A DNA stretch of 64,000 nt from positions 146,253-210,252 of the forward strand of contig ONFF01000003.1 in the NCBI GenBank assembly GCA_900317055.1, in the 5' to 3' direction. Position 1 is the stretch's first letter. The number at the start of each line of letters is the position of its first letter. This stretch comes from an uncultured Bacteroidales bacterium. Lineage in GTDB: Bacteria; Bacteroidota; Bacteroidia; Bacteroidales; F082. This document shows, piece by piece, positions 24,212 through 32,793 of this stretch. A program made the position numbers and the translations under genes. The notes below the pieces were generated by a model. That model saw nothing but the letters and a program-made list of their open reading frames with translations. It made no database searches and was not told the origin of the DNA.

Positions 24212-25104
24212 TTTTTCAAACTCCTATCCTTGTTATCGCTTTTAACCGGCCACGCCACACGCGTCGGGTTTTGGAGGCCATTATGGCTGTTCGCCCACAA
24301 GACCTTTATGTCTTTCAAGACGGTGCGCGCGAAGGTAATGAAGCAGACCGGATAAAATGTGAAGAGGTGAGGCAGGTAGTGAATGAACTCATCAACGGAA
24401 CGCAAGTTCGGTTGCACACGAATTACTCTGAAGTGAACCTGGGTTGCGGGCCGGGGCCGTATGAAGCCATGTCGTGGTTTTTTAGGAATGTAGAAAAAGG
24501 CATTGTCTTGGAGGATGACATTGTTCCACACCCATTGTTCTTCTCTTATATGGACGATCTCCTTGAACGTTACAAAAACAATGATTCTGTCGGGATGGTG
24601 ACAGCCCATAATCTCCAACGCCACTATTCAAGACGGAATTCCTATTATTTCACATTTGAAATGGCTGGGACATTGGGATGGGGTACCTGGCGAAGAGTGT
24701 GGGAAAAATTTGATTTTGATATCCCATATAATGGAGCTTTGCTTGATGAGGCGTTAAGAAGTTATGGGATTCCCAAGCTTTGTAGAAAGAAGATGTTGCT
24801 AAACTTTAAAAAGTGGCTGTCGGGTACTAGGCATGATTGTTGGGACTATCAGTTCGATTATTACCTGTTGGTTAATCGGTTTCTAAACGCTCGTTCCAAT
24901 TCTTGCCTTACTTCCCACGAAGATGATGGTGAAGAGGGTACTCATTCAGGCTACTCTAATCCTGGTTATAGGATGGAAGTCAACACCTCGTTGTTTCAAC
25001 CCATTACCCATCCTAAATCAGTGAAAGTGGATAGTTCCGTAAAATGGAGAATGTGGAAAAAAGAGGCGCATCGCCTTGTTAAAAAACTACTGAAACGTGA
25101 TTAG
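24199..25104 (+). CDS. Glycosyltransferase, GNT-I-like/GT-A fold
   Basis: A 301-residue protein starting inside the end of the acetyltransferase gene. PILVIAFNRPRHTRRVLEAI and VFQDGAREG open the nucleotide-binding fold, and GIVLEDDIVPHPLFF carries an EDD metal motif like GNT-I-type glycosyltransferases. TLGWGTWRRVWEKFDFD is a block seen in many bacterial proteins of this group. It probably transfers GlcNAc or a related sugar. The gene overlaps the following dehydratase gene by 8 bases and so links the glycosyltransferases to the deoxysugar operon. Confidence 0.82.
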   Translation: MELVVFQTPILVIAFNRPRHTRRVLEAIMAVRPQDLYVFQDGAREGNEADRIKCEEVRQVVNELINGTQVRLHTNYSEVNLGCGPGPYEAMSWFFRNVEKGIVLEDDIVPHPLFFSYMDDLLERYKNNDSVGMVTAHNLQRHYSRRNSYYFTFEMAGTLGWGTWRRVWEKFDFDIPYNGALLDEALRSYGIPKLCRKKMLLNFKKWLSGTRHDCWDYQFDYYLLVNRFLNARSNSCLTSHEDDGEEGTHSGYSNPGYRMEVNTSLFQPITHPKSVKVDSSVKWRMWKKEAHRLVKKLLKRD

Positions 25105-26467
25105 TTCATTGTTATCTGTTGATGGAAGATGGGCTTCCTTGGATTCAATCGTGTCATGGATTGAAACGAGGAACAGGGAAGTCTCAGTGTCGGTAGACCT
25201 TATTCCATTCAAGGCTATGGACAATTGGGAAGTGCTTTCCGATAATAGTTTGCGCCATTCTAGTGGGAAGTTTTTCTCCATTGAAGGAATTCGGGTCAAT
25301 ACAGATTTTCCACAGCCAAAAGTATGGGAACAGCCCATCATTAATCAACCTGAAATAGGCTATTTGGGCATTTTGGCTAAAGAATTTGATGGTGTTCTTC
25401 ATTTTCTAATGCAGGCAAAGATAGAGCCTGGCAATGTAAACAATGTTCAATTGTCACCGACACTACAGGCTACTAAGAGCAATTATACGCGGGTGCATGG
25501 CGGTAAAAAAGCAGCATACCTCGAGTATTTCCATAATGCCAAATCTAGCCAGATCATTCTTGACCAATTGCAATCCGAGCAAGGTGCCCGCTTCATGAGG
25601 AAGCGAAACCGAAATATGATTGTCAAAGTGGAAGAAGATATTCCCCTTTTGGAGGATTTTCGTTGGATGACCTTGGGCCAGATCAAAGAATTGATGCAGC
25701 GTGACAATTGTGTGAACATGGATACCAGAACGGTATTGGCGGGGATTGATTTTGCAGAATATTTGGTCTCTGAGGCCGATTTGTCAGAAATGTCTGGTTT
25801 TGGTCGTGCCATGTACGAATCAGCTACGGCTTTATCTGGAGTGAAAACCTTACGAGAGGTTCTTTCGTGGCTCACCAACTTAAAGTCAAGATATGACCTC
25901 TCCGTTGAAAGGGTTCCTTTGAATCAGATCAAAGAATGGGAGTGTAGAGACGATGAGATTGTGCGTTATGATAAAAAGTACTTTCGAGTGCTTGGTGTAA
26001 GAGTCCATATTGCGAACAGGGAAGTGGTGTCGTGGTGCCAACCCTTGGTTCAACCCATGCAACAAGGAATATGTGCTTTTATTATCAAAAAGATTGGTGG
26101 CATTTATCATTTTTTGGTTCAAGCCAAGTTGGAATGTGGAAACAGGGATGTTTTTGAACTAGCGCCCACAGTTCAATGCCTTACAGGAAGTATCTTTAAT
26201 GGTGCTCCGCGTCCTCCTTACACAGACTATGTGTTAAATGCAAAGAAAGAACAGATAATCTATGATGCGTTGCAAAGTGAAGAAGGCGGACGATTCTATC
26301 ACGAACAAAACCGCAACATGATTGTCGTCGCTGATGACGATTTCCCAATGGATTTGCCGCATACCTACCAGTGGATGACTCTTGGGCAAATCAATGAGTT
26401 TATGAGATATAGTAATTATATTAACATTCAGGCGCGAAGCCTGATCGCTGCATTAAAATACAAATGA
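25097..26467 (+). CDS. NDP-hexose 2,3-dehydratase (TylX3/EvaA/SpnO family)
   Basis: A 456-residue protein made of two homologous halves, as is normal for PF03559. Half 1 ends RWMTLGQIKELMQRDNCVN (about 190-208) and half 2 ends QWMTLGQINEFMRYSNYIN (about 425-443); each also has a Q-x-x-x-E-x-G...QLSPT / ELAPT block. Family members remove the 2-OH from NDP-4-keto-6-deoxy-glucose, the first step towards 2,6-dideoxysugars, and are known mainly from antibiotic pathways. The GTG start at 25097 overlaps the upstream gene. The next genes supply the expected reductase and aminotransferase. The 4,6-dehydratase that makes its substrate is not in the window. Confidence 0.9.
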   Translation: MISSLLSVDGRWASLDSIVSWIETRNREVSVSVDLIPFKAMDNWEVLSDNSLRHSSGKFFSIEGIRVNTDFPQPKVWEQPIINQPEIGYLGILAKEFDGVLHFLMQAKIEPGNVNNVQLSPTLQATKSNYTRVHGGKKAAYLEYFHNAKSSQIILDQLQSEQGARFMRKRNRNMIVKVEEDIPLLEDFRWMTLGQIKELMQRDNCVNMDTRTVLAGIDFAEYLVSEADLSEMSGFGRAMYESATALSGVKTLREVLSWLTNLKSRYDLSVERVPLNQIKEWECRDDEIVRYDKKYFRVLGVRVHIANREVVSWCQPLVQPMQQGICAFIIKKIGGIYHFLVQAKLECGNRDVFELAPTVQCLTGSIFNGAPRPPYTDYVLNAKKEQIIYDALQSEEGGRFYHEQNRNMIVVADDDFPMDLPHTYQWMTLGQINEFMRYSNYINIQARSLIAALKYK

Positions 26468-27477
26468 TAAGAATAGGTGTTATTTGTCCTTCGGAGATTG
26501 CTTCTCGCCGGTTTCTGCCTGCTTTGAAGCAAAGCGGATTATTCAAGTTTGCAGGAGTTGCGGTTGCTGACCGAACTGAATTTGAGGGCGCTTCGGATGA
26601 GGTGCTTTCAAAAGAGATTGAAAAAGCAAAAGCGATTCAGACAGAGTATGGTGGCGAGATTTTTGATGGTTATCATACTTTGATTGAGTCTGGTGTTGTT
26701 GATGCGGTCTATTTGCCCCTGCCTCCAGCATTGCATTTTCATTGGGCCTATAGGGTTTTACAGGAAGGTAAGCATGCACTTGTTGAAAAGCCTTGCACCA
26801 CCTTGCTTAAGAATACAGAAAGTCTTGTCGCTTTGGCAAAGGAAAAACAGTTGGCCTTGCATGAAAACTACATGTTTACTTTTCATCGTCAAATGGAACA
26901 GGTGCGTGAAATTGTTGATTCTGGTCAACTCGGTGAGGTGAGGCTGTATCGCATTGATTTTGGGTTTCCCATGAGGGCAAAAACTGATTTTCGGTATAAT
27001 AAAGCATTGGGTGGGGGCGCACTATTGGATTGTGCTGGATACACTCTGCGTTGCGCTTCATTTTTCCTGGGGCAAAAAGCCCAAGTGGTTAGTGCCGCAA
27101 AACAAAGTGTTAAAGGATTTGAGGTGGATATGTTTGGTTCGGCAACAATGCGTAATGAAGAAGGCTTGACTGCGCAATTGGCCTGGGGAATGGACAATAA
27201 TTATCGATGCAGTCTTGATATTTGGGGCAGCAAGGGAACCTTGCATACAGACCGAATCATGACGGCACCTGTGGGATTTGTTCCTCATGCCACCATCAAA
27301 CTTGGTAACGACGAACCAATTACTTTGACGCTCGATGCGGATGACGCTTTCAAAAAATCCATAGAGCATTTTTACTGTTGCATACAGTCTGATCAAATGA
27401 GATTGGCGAATTATGAACAAATATGCCGTCAGGCAGAATTGATTGATCAATTTAATAAACTTGCTGATGATGAATAA
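26464..27477 (+). CDS. Gfo/Idh/MocA-family oxidoreductase, probable NDP-hexose 3-ketoreductase
   Basis: A 337-residue NAD(P)-dependent enzyme. The Rossmann start IRIGVICPSEIASRRFLPAL, then VDAVYLPLPPALHF and HALVEKPCTTLLKN (the EKP motif with catalytic-type Lys), and GGGALLDCAGYTLR later, are family marks and fit the KijD10/SpnN-like 3-ketoreductase branch. After the 2,3-dehydratase makes a 3,4-diketo sugar, this enzyme would reduce C3 to give NDP-4-keto-2,6-dideoxyglucose. ATGA overlap with the dehydratase stop supports the pairing. A WbpB-like dehydrogenase role is an alternative. Confidence 0.84.
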   Translation: MIRIGVICPSEIASRRFLPALKQSGLFKFAGVAVADRTEFEGASDEVLSKEIEKAKAIQTEYGGEIFDGYHTLIESGVVDAVYLPLPPALHFHWAYRVLQEGKHALVEKPCTTLLKNTESLVALAKEKQLALHENYMFTFHRQMEQVREIVDSGQLGEVRLYRIDFGFPMRAKTDFRYNKALGGGALLDCAGYTLRCASFFLGQKAQVVSAAKQSVKGFEVDMFGSATMRNEEGLTAQLAWGMDNNYRCSLDIWGSKGTLHTDRIMTAPVGFVPHATIKLGNDEPITLTLDADDAFKKSIEHFYCCIQSDQMRLANYEQICRQAELIDQFNKLADDE

Positions 27478-28561
27478 ACCCATCTATGTTACCATGCCAA
27501 CCCTTGCACCGCAGGCCGAAGTTGACGAATTGCTCAAAGGTGTTTGGGAGAGTGGCATTATGACTCATAACGGGCCTTTGGTGCAGCGCTTTGAAAAAGA
27601 AGTTGCTGAGTATTTGAATGTTCCTCGTATGGTGGCTTGCACCAATGGCACTCTTGCTTTGCAAGTAGCTATCAAAGCACTTGGTTTGCAGGGAGAGATT
27701 ATCACTACGCCTTTTACATTCATTGCCACCGTCTCTTCCATTATGTGGGAGCATTGTACTCCTGTTTTTGTGGATATTGACCCTGAGACTCTCAATATCG
27801 ACCCTTCAAAGATAGAAGAGAGGATAACATGTCATACAGTAGCCATCATGCCCGTTCATGTGTTTGGCAACAGTTGTGATATAGATGAAATTAATGCCAT
27901 TGCGGCTAAGCACGGCTTGAAAGTGATTTATGACGCATGTCATTCTTTTGGCGTGAAGTATAAGGGGAAGTCTGTCTTCACTTATGGCGACATCGCTGTG
28001 ACGAGTTTCCATGCCACCAAAATGCTGAACACGGCGGAAGGAGGGGGCTGTTTCACTCAAAACAAGGAACTGGACGAAAAAATGCGTCGCATTCGTTTTT
28101 TTGGATTTGAAAACCACGCTGATATCGTTGAAGATGGCTTTAACGGAAAAATGACGGAAGTCAACGCCGCTGTAGGCATTGCTAATTTGAAGTATATGGA
28201 CGCTGCATTATCTGATCGCAAAAAGAAGTATATGCTTTATAAGGAGATTCTGCAAAGTAGTGGCGATTTGCGATTCCAAAAAATCGAAGATGATTCTTGC
28301 AATTACAGCTATTTCCCCGTGGTGTTTCCGGATGAAGAGACAACGCTGCGCGTTATGGCACACTTGCAAGCCAATCAGATATTCCCGCGCAGGTATTTTT
28401 ATCCTTCCGTGAATACTTTCACCAAGATTGTTCCATACTTGCCCATGCCAAAATCCGAGGATGTCGCAAGCCGCATTCTCTGTTTGCCGCTATACAAGGA
28501 TTTAAGAATTCAAGAGGTGGAGGAAATTGCGGAGGTTACATTAAGGACAATACAGTTGTAA
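27470..28561 (+). CDS. DegT/DnrJ/EryC1 aminotransferase, VioA-like
   Basis: A 363-residue PLP enzyme. I take ATG 27470 (MNKPIYVTMP); ATG 27467 is the alternative, and both overlap the previous stop. CTNGTLALQVAIKALGL holds the phosphate-binding motif, Asp155 lies in VIYDACHSFG and the Schiff-base lysine is Lys184 in SFHATKMLNTAEGG. The SFHATK-x-LNTAEGG form is that of 4-aminotransferases such as VioA (Qui4N). On the product of the two preceding enzymes it would give NDP-4-amino-2,4,6-trideoxyhexose. Position of amination is inferred from subfamily and context. Confidence 0.87.
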   Translation: MNKPIYVTMPTLAPQAEVDELLKGVWESGIMTHNGPLVQRFEKEVAEYLNVPRMVACTNGTLALQVAIKALGLQGEIITTPFTFIATVSSIMWEHCTPVFVDIDPETLNIDPSKIEERITCHTVAIMPVHVFGNSCDIDEINAIAAKHGLKVIYDACHSFGVKYKGKSVFTYGDIAVTSFHATKMLNTAEGGGCFTQNKELDEKMRRIRFFGFENHADIVEDGFNGKMTEVNAAVGIANLKYMDAALSDRKKKYMLYKEILQSSGDLRFQKIEDDSCNYSYFPVVFPDEETTLRVMAHLQANQIFPRRYFYPSVNTFTKIVPYLPMPKSEDVASRILCLPLYKDLRIQEVEEIAEVTLRTIQL

Positions 28562-28562
28562 G

Positions 28563-29759
28563 ATGAAGAAGTTATTGATATTAGGTGGTGATCATTTCAC
28601 CATCCCAGTAGTGGAGGCAGCACATAAGCAAGGCTATTATGTAATTACCTGTGATTATTTGCCCAATAATGTCGCGCATAAGTATTCTGATGCATTTATT
28701 AATTATAGCACGATTGACAAAGAAGGGATTTTAGCATGGGCTCGTAAAAATCCTATTGATGGAATCCTTACATTTACTGACTCAGGAGTAATAACAACAG
28801 CATATGTGCAGCATTATCTTGGTTTACCTCAGATAGGTCCTTTAGAATCAGTTGAGATATTGCAAAATAAGGCTCGCTTCCGTCGTTTTCTTGCTGATAA
28901 TGGTTTTAAAGTGCCAAAGGCAAAAGGTTATGCATCGCTTGAAGATGCCATTAATGATGCTGGGTGCTTTAAATGGCCAATAATGGTAAAGCCTGTTGAT
29001 TCTGCGGGGAGCAAAGGAGTGTCAAAAATAGAAAAATTGGAACAGCTAAAAGAAGCTGTTGACTTTGCTTTAAATTTCTCTATCTCGAAAGAGTTTATTA
29101 TAGAAGAGTTTATTGAAAAAGATGGTTGCTCGTCTGATAGTGATTGCTTTTCAGTTGATGGCCGTTTTAAGTTTATATCTTTTTCTGCCCAACGATTTGA
29201 TGAAAACTCCATGGGTATATATACTCCTGCTGCCTATTCATGGCCTGCGACCATGACAAGTCAAGCGCAGAAAGAGCTATCTGAAGAATTGCAGCGCCTC
29301 ATTAGCTTGTTGGGTATGAAGACTACCATTTATAATATAGAGACCCGTGTCGGTGCAGATGGGAATCCATACATTATGGAAGTTACACCTCGTGGTGGAG
29401 GTAACCGACTGGCCGAGATGCTTCGGTATGCAACAGGTGTTGATATGATTACTGCGGCAGTTCGTGCTGCGGTTGGTGACCCTGTTGTTGGGGTGGAACA
29501 AAAGCCTTTGGTTGGCCATTGGGCAGAAATCATTGTCCATGCCGACAAGACAGGTGTTCTTGACAATATTGAGATTTTACCCATGGTAGAACCATTTGTG
29601 AGAGAAAAAGATTTCTGGTTCAAAAAAGGCGATGCCGTCAAAGAATTTCAGTCGGCAAGGGATGCGATAGGCACGTTGGTATTACAATTCCCATCAGCAG
29701 AAAAGTTGGAATACGCCATTACTCATCAAAGTGAATGGCTTAAGGTAAGAGTGAGATAA
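28563..29759 (+). CDS. ATP-grasp ligase, probable N-acylation of the amino sugar
   Basis: A 398-residue protein of the carbamoyl-phosphate-synthase/biotin-carboxylase-like ATP-grasp group. It starts with KKLLILGGDHFTIPVVEAA, binds ATP through PIMVKPVDSAGSKGVSKI (about 139-156) and FIIEEFIEKDG, and has the metal-binding YIMEVTPRGGGN (about 271-282). Such enzymes join a carboxylate, activated as acyl phosphate, to an amine or thiol. In this operon it may link an amino or hydroxy acid to the sugar's new amino group. Start ATG lies one base after the aminotransferase stop; its own stop overlaps the next start. Confidence 0.84.
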   Translation: MKKLLILGGDHFTIPVVEAAHKQGYYVITCDYLPNNVAHKYSDAFINYSTIDKEGILAWARKNPIDGILTFTDSGVITTAYVQHYLGLPQIGPLESVEILQNKARFRRFLADNGFKVPKAKGYASLEDAINDAGCFKWPIMVKPVDSAGSKGVSKIEKLEQLKEAVDFALNFSISKEFIIEEFIEKDGCSSDSDCFSVDGRFKFISFSAQRFDENSMGIYTPAAYSWPATMTSQAQKELSEELQRLISLLGMKTTIYNIETRVGADGNPYIMEVTPRGGGNRLAEMLRYATGVDMITAAVRAAVGDPVVGVEQKPLVGHWAEIIVHADKTGVLDNIEILPMVEPFVREKDFWFKKGDAVKEFQSARDAIGTLVLQFPSAEKLEYAITHQSEWLKVRVR

Positions 29760-30730
29760 TGGAAGCCATAGGTGGATACTTTGAATTGGCTGACCTAGTT
29801 GAAGGTGGACAGTTTCCCCATGGCAATGGAGTGCTACTGAACACCGGCCGCAATGCATTGGAGTATATTCTGAGGAGCATTGGCGATGTGAAAAGTGTCT
29901 ATCTGCCGTATTACACTTGTGAGGTGGTGCTTGAGCCATTAAAGAAACTCAATATACCTTGGTCTTTCTACCATATCAACACCAGTTTCGAAATTGCAGA
30001 TGAAATCAATCTAGGAGAAAGGGAATACATCATTGCCAACAATTATTTTGGCATCAAGGATTCCTACATTGAGAAGTTAGCCAAACGATACGGCTGCCAG
30101 CTTATTGTGGATTGTTCGCAAGCTTTCTTTTCTAAACCTCTATCAAGGATAAATTCGTTCTACAGTATGAGGAAATTTGTAGGAGTTGCTGACGGAGGGG
30201 TGGCATATTTGGGAAACTTGCCGCAAGGACTTATTGATGTAAAAGAGGAGGAACGCACAAGTGAGCACGACAGCCATTTATTAAAACGTAAGCGATTAGG
30301 GGCGGAATCAGGTTTTGCTTTTTTTCAGGCTAACGAAAAGAAATTGAATAATCAACCTATTCGCAATATGTCGTTTAAAACAAAATGGATACTCGACCAT
30401 ATTGATTATGATGAAGTTGTTGAACGGCGTGTGGAAAATTTCAAGTGCTTACATAATGCTTTAAATAAAGAGAATTACTTGACTTTGCCTAATTGTGATG
30501 CTTTCAAGTGTCCAATGATATATCCTTTTATGACAAGTATAGGTTGTAGCCTTCGTAAAAAGCTTATAGACAGTAAGGTATTTGTTGCAAGGTATTGGCC
30601 AAATGTGGAGCAACGGGATGGGTTTGAAACTGAATATGATCTGTCATTGAATGTAATTGCAATTCCTTGTGATCAAAGATATGGGATTGAAGAAATGAAT
30701 AGAATAATCGATTTAATACGAACAATATGA
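29759..30730 (+). CDS. Divergent DegT/fold-I PLP-dependent aminotransferase-like protein
   Basis: A 323-residue protein, shorter than usual for DegT enzymes. LLNTGRNALEYILRSI (about 27-42) replaces the SGT-A-L phosphate motif with N-T-G-R-N-A-L, QLIVDCSQAFF (about 116-126) has the PLP-ring Asp, and YSMRKFVGVADGGVAYL contains the candidate Schiff-base lysine. These marks fit a minor DegT branch seen in glycan loci. It may make the amino acid or another amino sugar used by the neighbouring ATP-grasp ligase. Its end overlaps the next gene by ATGA. Function is inferred only. Confidence 0.7.
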   Translation: MEAIGGYFELADLVEGGQFPHGNGVLLNTGRNALEYILRSIGDVKSVYLPYYTCEVVLEPLKKLNIPWSFYHINTSFEIADEINLGEREYIIANNYFGIKDSYIEKLAKRYGCQLIVDCSQAFFSKPLSRINSFYSMRKFVGVADGGVAYLGNLPQGLIDVKEEERTSEHDSHLLKRKRLGAESGFAFFQANEKKLNNQPIRNMSFKTKWILDHIDYDEVVERRVENFKCLHNALNKENYLTLPNCDAFKCPMIYPFMTSIGCSLRKKLIDSKVFVARYWPNVEQRDGFETEYDLSLNVIAIPCDQRYGIEEMNRIIDLIRTI

Positions 30731-31398
30731 AAATTATATTAATAGGTGGCCGTGGCACTGCAATAGTTGTTGCTGACCAAATGAATGATGCTCACCAAAG
30801 GTTTGGTATGGATATCGAGGTTCTTGGACTAGCACTGGATGATCATTCAGGGGGCGATGATGTTTCAGGGTACCCGATTCTTTGCGATATAAAAGATGTT
30901 TATGAAAAGTATAAGGTGTACGATGACGTGAAATTTGTTTATCAGTTGTATCGTCCGGATATCTTAAGGGAAAGAACTAAGCTGCTTTATGATTTGAATA
31001 TTCCAGTTGAAAAATTCGCTACATTTATCCATCCATCTGTGATGGTGGCAAAATCAGCAAAGATAGGTTACGGGAATGTGTTTCTAGCTAATGTGGTGAT
31101 AAATTGTAATGCCGTTATTGGCAATTTTAATACAGTTAATTCTGGTGCGTTGCTTGGCCACGACATTACAATAGGTAATAACAATTATTTTGCAGGGCAG
31201 GTTTGTGTTGGTAGTGGTTTGCAAATTGGCAATATGAATTTTATCGGGTTGAATTCATCTATTCGTAATGGAATAACAATAGGAGATGGCAATGTTATTG
31301 GTATGGCATCTAATGTTACAAAGGATGTTTCAAACGACAATGTACTTTATGGCAACCCTGCTATTATTAAACCTAAGTTAAACCATGTGATAAGATAA
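30727..31398 (+). CDS. PglD/NeuD-type sugar N- or O-acyltransferase
   Basis: A 223-residue two-domain protein. Residues 1-90 form a small Rossmann-like sugar-binding domain (KIILIGGRGTAIVVAD), and 95-215 a left-handed beta-helix (HPSVMVAKSAKIGYGN, VINCNAVIGNFNTVNSGALLGHD), with the acceptor-side His in LLGHDITIG. This is the PglD/NeuD architecture that acylates 4-amino sugars or sialic-acid-like sugars using an acyl-CoA. It stands directly before the MaoC and CitE-like genes, so the acyl-CoA may come from those. The acyl group is unknown. Confidence 0.85.
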   Translation: MKIILIGGRGTAIVVADQMNDAHQRFGMDIEVLGLALDDHSGGDDVSGYPILCDIKDVYEKYKVYDDVKFVYQLYRPDILRERTKLLYDLNIPVEKFATFIHPSVMVAKSAKIGYGNVFLANVVINCNAVIGNFNTVNSGALLGHDITIGNNNYFAGQVCVGSGLQIGNMNFIGLNSSIRNGITIGDGNVIGMASNVTKDVSNDNVLYGNPAIIKPKLNHVIR

Positions 31399-31401
31399 AA
31401 C

Positions 31402-31860
31402 ATGAATCAATCGGTTTTAGGATTATACTTTGAAGAGTTTGAAGTAGGCTCTGAAATAAAGCATGCACTTTCAAAGACTATTTTCGAGAGCGACAACAAC
31501 CTTTTTAGCCTGATGACAATGAACTATCATCCGGTCCATACCAATGTGGATTATGCAAGCAAAAACCAGCATGGCCAGATTTTGGTTGTTGGTACATTGG
31601 TGTTCTCATTGGTGGTGGGAATGACGGTACCTGATATCAGCGGCAAGGCTATAGCAAATCTTGGTTATGAGGATGTGAGGCACTTGGCTCCAACCTTCAT
31701 TGGAGACACCTTGTATGCTCGTACTCGTGTTATTTCGAAAAGAGAATCGGCTTCTAAGCCTGATAGGGGCATCGTGTATGTTGAGACCATTGGGTACAAC
31801 CAACGTGGTGAAGATGTCATCTCATTTAGACGTAATGTCTTAATCAAAAAGAAGGGCTGA
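31402..31860 (+). CDS. MaoC-family hydratase/dehydratase
   Basis: A 152-residue single hot-dog-fold protein. The (R)-enoyl-CoA hydratase motif D-x4-H is here N41-x4-H46 (MNYHPVHTNVDYA). Asn in place of the catalytic Asp is, as far as I recall, common in the mesaconyl-CoA/methylmalyl-CoA dehydratase branch. Such enzymes add or remove water on acyl-CoA thioesters. A HpcH/HpaI (CitE-like) lyase gene follows 4 bases later; the same pair makes malyl- and methylmalyl-type CoA esters in other pathways. It probably prepares the acyl group attached to the glycan. Confidence 0.8.
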   Translation: MNQSVLGLYFEEFEVGSEIKHALSKTIFESDNNLFSLMTMNYHPVHTNVDYASKNQHGQILVVGTLVFSLVVGMTVPDISGKAIANLGYEDVRHLAPTFIGDTLYARTRVISKRESASKPDRGIVYVETIGYNQRGEDVISFRRNVLIKKKG

Positions 31861-31864
31861 TACT

Positions 31865-32749
31865 ATGAGAACTGATTTTTTGACAAGAAGCCTCATGTTT
31901 GTGCCGGCGCACAATGATAGGCTGATGCAAAGTGCATCACGCAGTAATGCAGACATACTTCTTCTCGACATAGAAGATAGTGTTCAGCCAATCGAAAACA
32001 AACAAGTTGCTCGTGACAAGATTATTCAATATGTACGAGAGGGGCTTTTTAAGGATCGAATCCTTTTCCCTCGTATTAACGACCGAGAAAGTGGCCAGTT
32101 GCTGAAGGATGTTTATCAATTGGCCGTTGAGGGAGTGACTGGATTTATGTATCCCAAAGCTAGATGTGGTGAGGATGTGTATTTCATCGGAAAGTTGCTT
32201 GAGACTATTGAATATGATAAAGGATTTGAACCTGGTACATTTAAACTTATCCCTTTAATAGAAACGACTGGGGCCGTGATGAACATCCAAGACATTTGCA
32301 AGGCTAGTCCTCGTGTGGTCGCTGTCGCATTTGGTTGTGAAGACTATGTGGCAGATCTTAAAGGTATGCATGACAAAGAGGGACAGAGCATCTTTTTTGC
32401 CCGTAATATGATAGTAAACGGAGCCCATAATTGTGGAGTTGCCGCAATTGATACTGTACATATTCGCGTTCATGACCTTGAAGATTTGGAGAATAACCTC
32501 ATTCTTTCCAAAAAACTTGGGTTTGATGGAATGCTGGTTTTGAACCCGAAGGAGTTGCCTTTGTGTCACCACTATTATTCTCCTTCTCTTGAAGAAGTTG
32601 CATGGGCCGAAGAGATGATTGCGCTAAGTGAGAATGCTGTAATGAAAGGGAAAGGCGTGGAGGTCGTTGACAACAAGTTTATAGGCCCACCTATGCTTAA
32701 GATGGCAAAGGAAATTTTGACAAAGGCAAAGATGTGTTTTAAAAATTGA
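31865..32749 (+). CDS. HpcH/HpaI aldolase, CitE/malyl-CoA lyase-like
   Basis: A 294-residue TIM-barrel enzyme. RSLMFVPAHNDRLMQSA and LLLDIEDSV (about 32-40) are the CitE opening; Arg70 in FPRIND binds the acyl carboxylate, Glu133 in LIETTGAV and Asp160 in FGCEDYVADL bind Mg2+. Members split or join acetyl-CoA (or propionyl-CoA) with glyoxylate to give malyl-CoA, or act as thioesterases on them. No citrate lyase alpha or gamma genes are nearby, so citrate lyase is unlikely. With MaoC and the PglD-like transferase it suggests a hydroxy-dicarboxylic acyl decoration such as malyl. Confidence 0.86.
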   Translation: MRTDFLTRSLMFVPAHNDRLMQSASRSNADILLLDIEDSVQPIENKQVARDKIIQYVREGLFKDRILFPRINDRESGQLLKDVYQLAVEGVTGFMYPKARCGEDVYFIGKLLETIEYDKGFEPGTFKLIPLIETTGAVMNIQDICKASPRVVAVAFGCEDYVADLKGMHDKEGQSIFFARNMIVNGAHNCGVAAIDTVHIRVHDLEDLENNLILSKKLGFDGMLVLNPKELPLCHHYYSPSLEEVAWAEEMIALSENAVMKGKGVEVVDNKFIGPPMLKMAKEILTKAKMCFKN

Positions 32750-32793
32750 ATTGTCTAAAAGCTGTTTGTTCAACTTTTTTTGACTTAGCTATA

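Noticed and set aside
26464-27477. WbpB-type UDP-sugar dehydrogenase completing the Wbp pathway
   Set aside because: It is coupled to a 2,3-dehydratase and a VioA-like aminotransferase, and lies 20 kb from the WbpD/WbpE pair, so a 3-ketoreductase role fits better. It stays an alternative.
31865-32749. Citrate lyase beta subunit
   Set aside because: No citrate lyase alpha, gamma or accessory genes are nearby, and the context is glycan synthesis.
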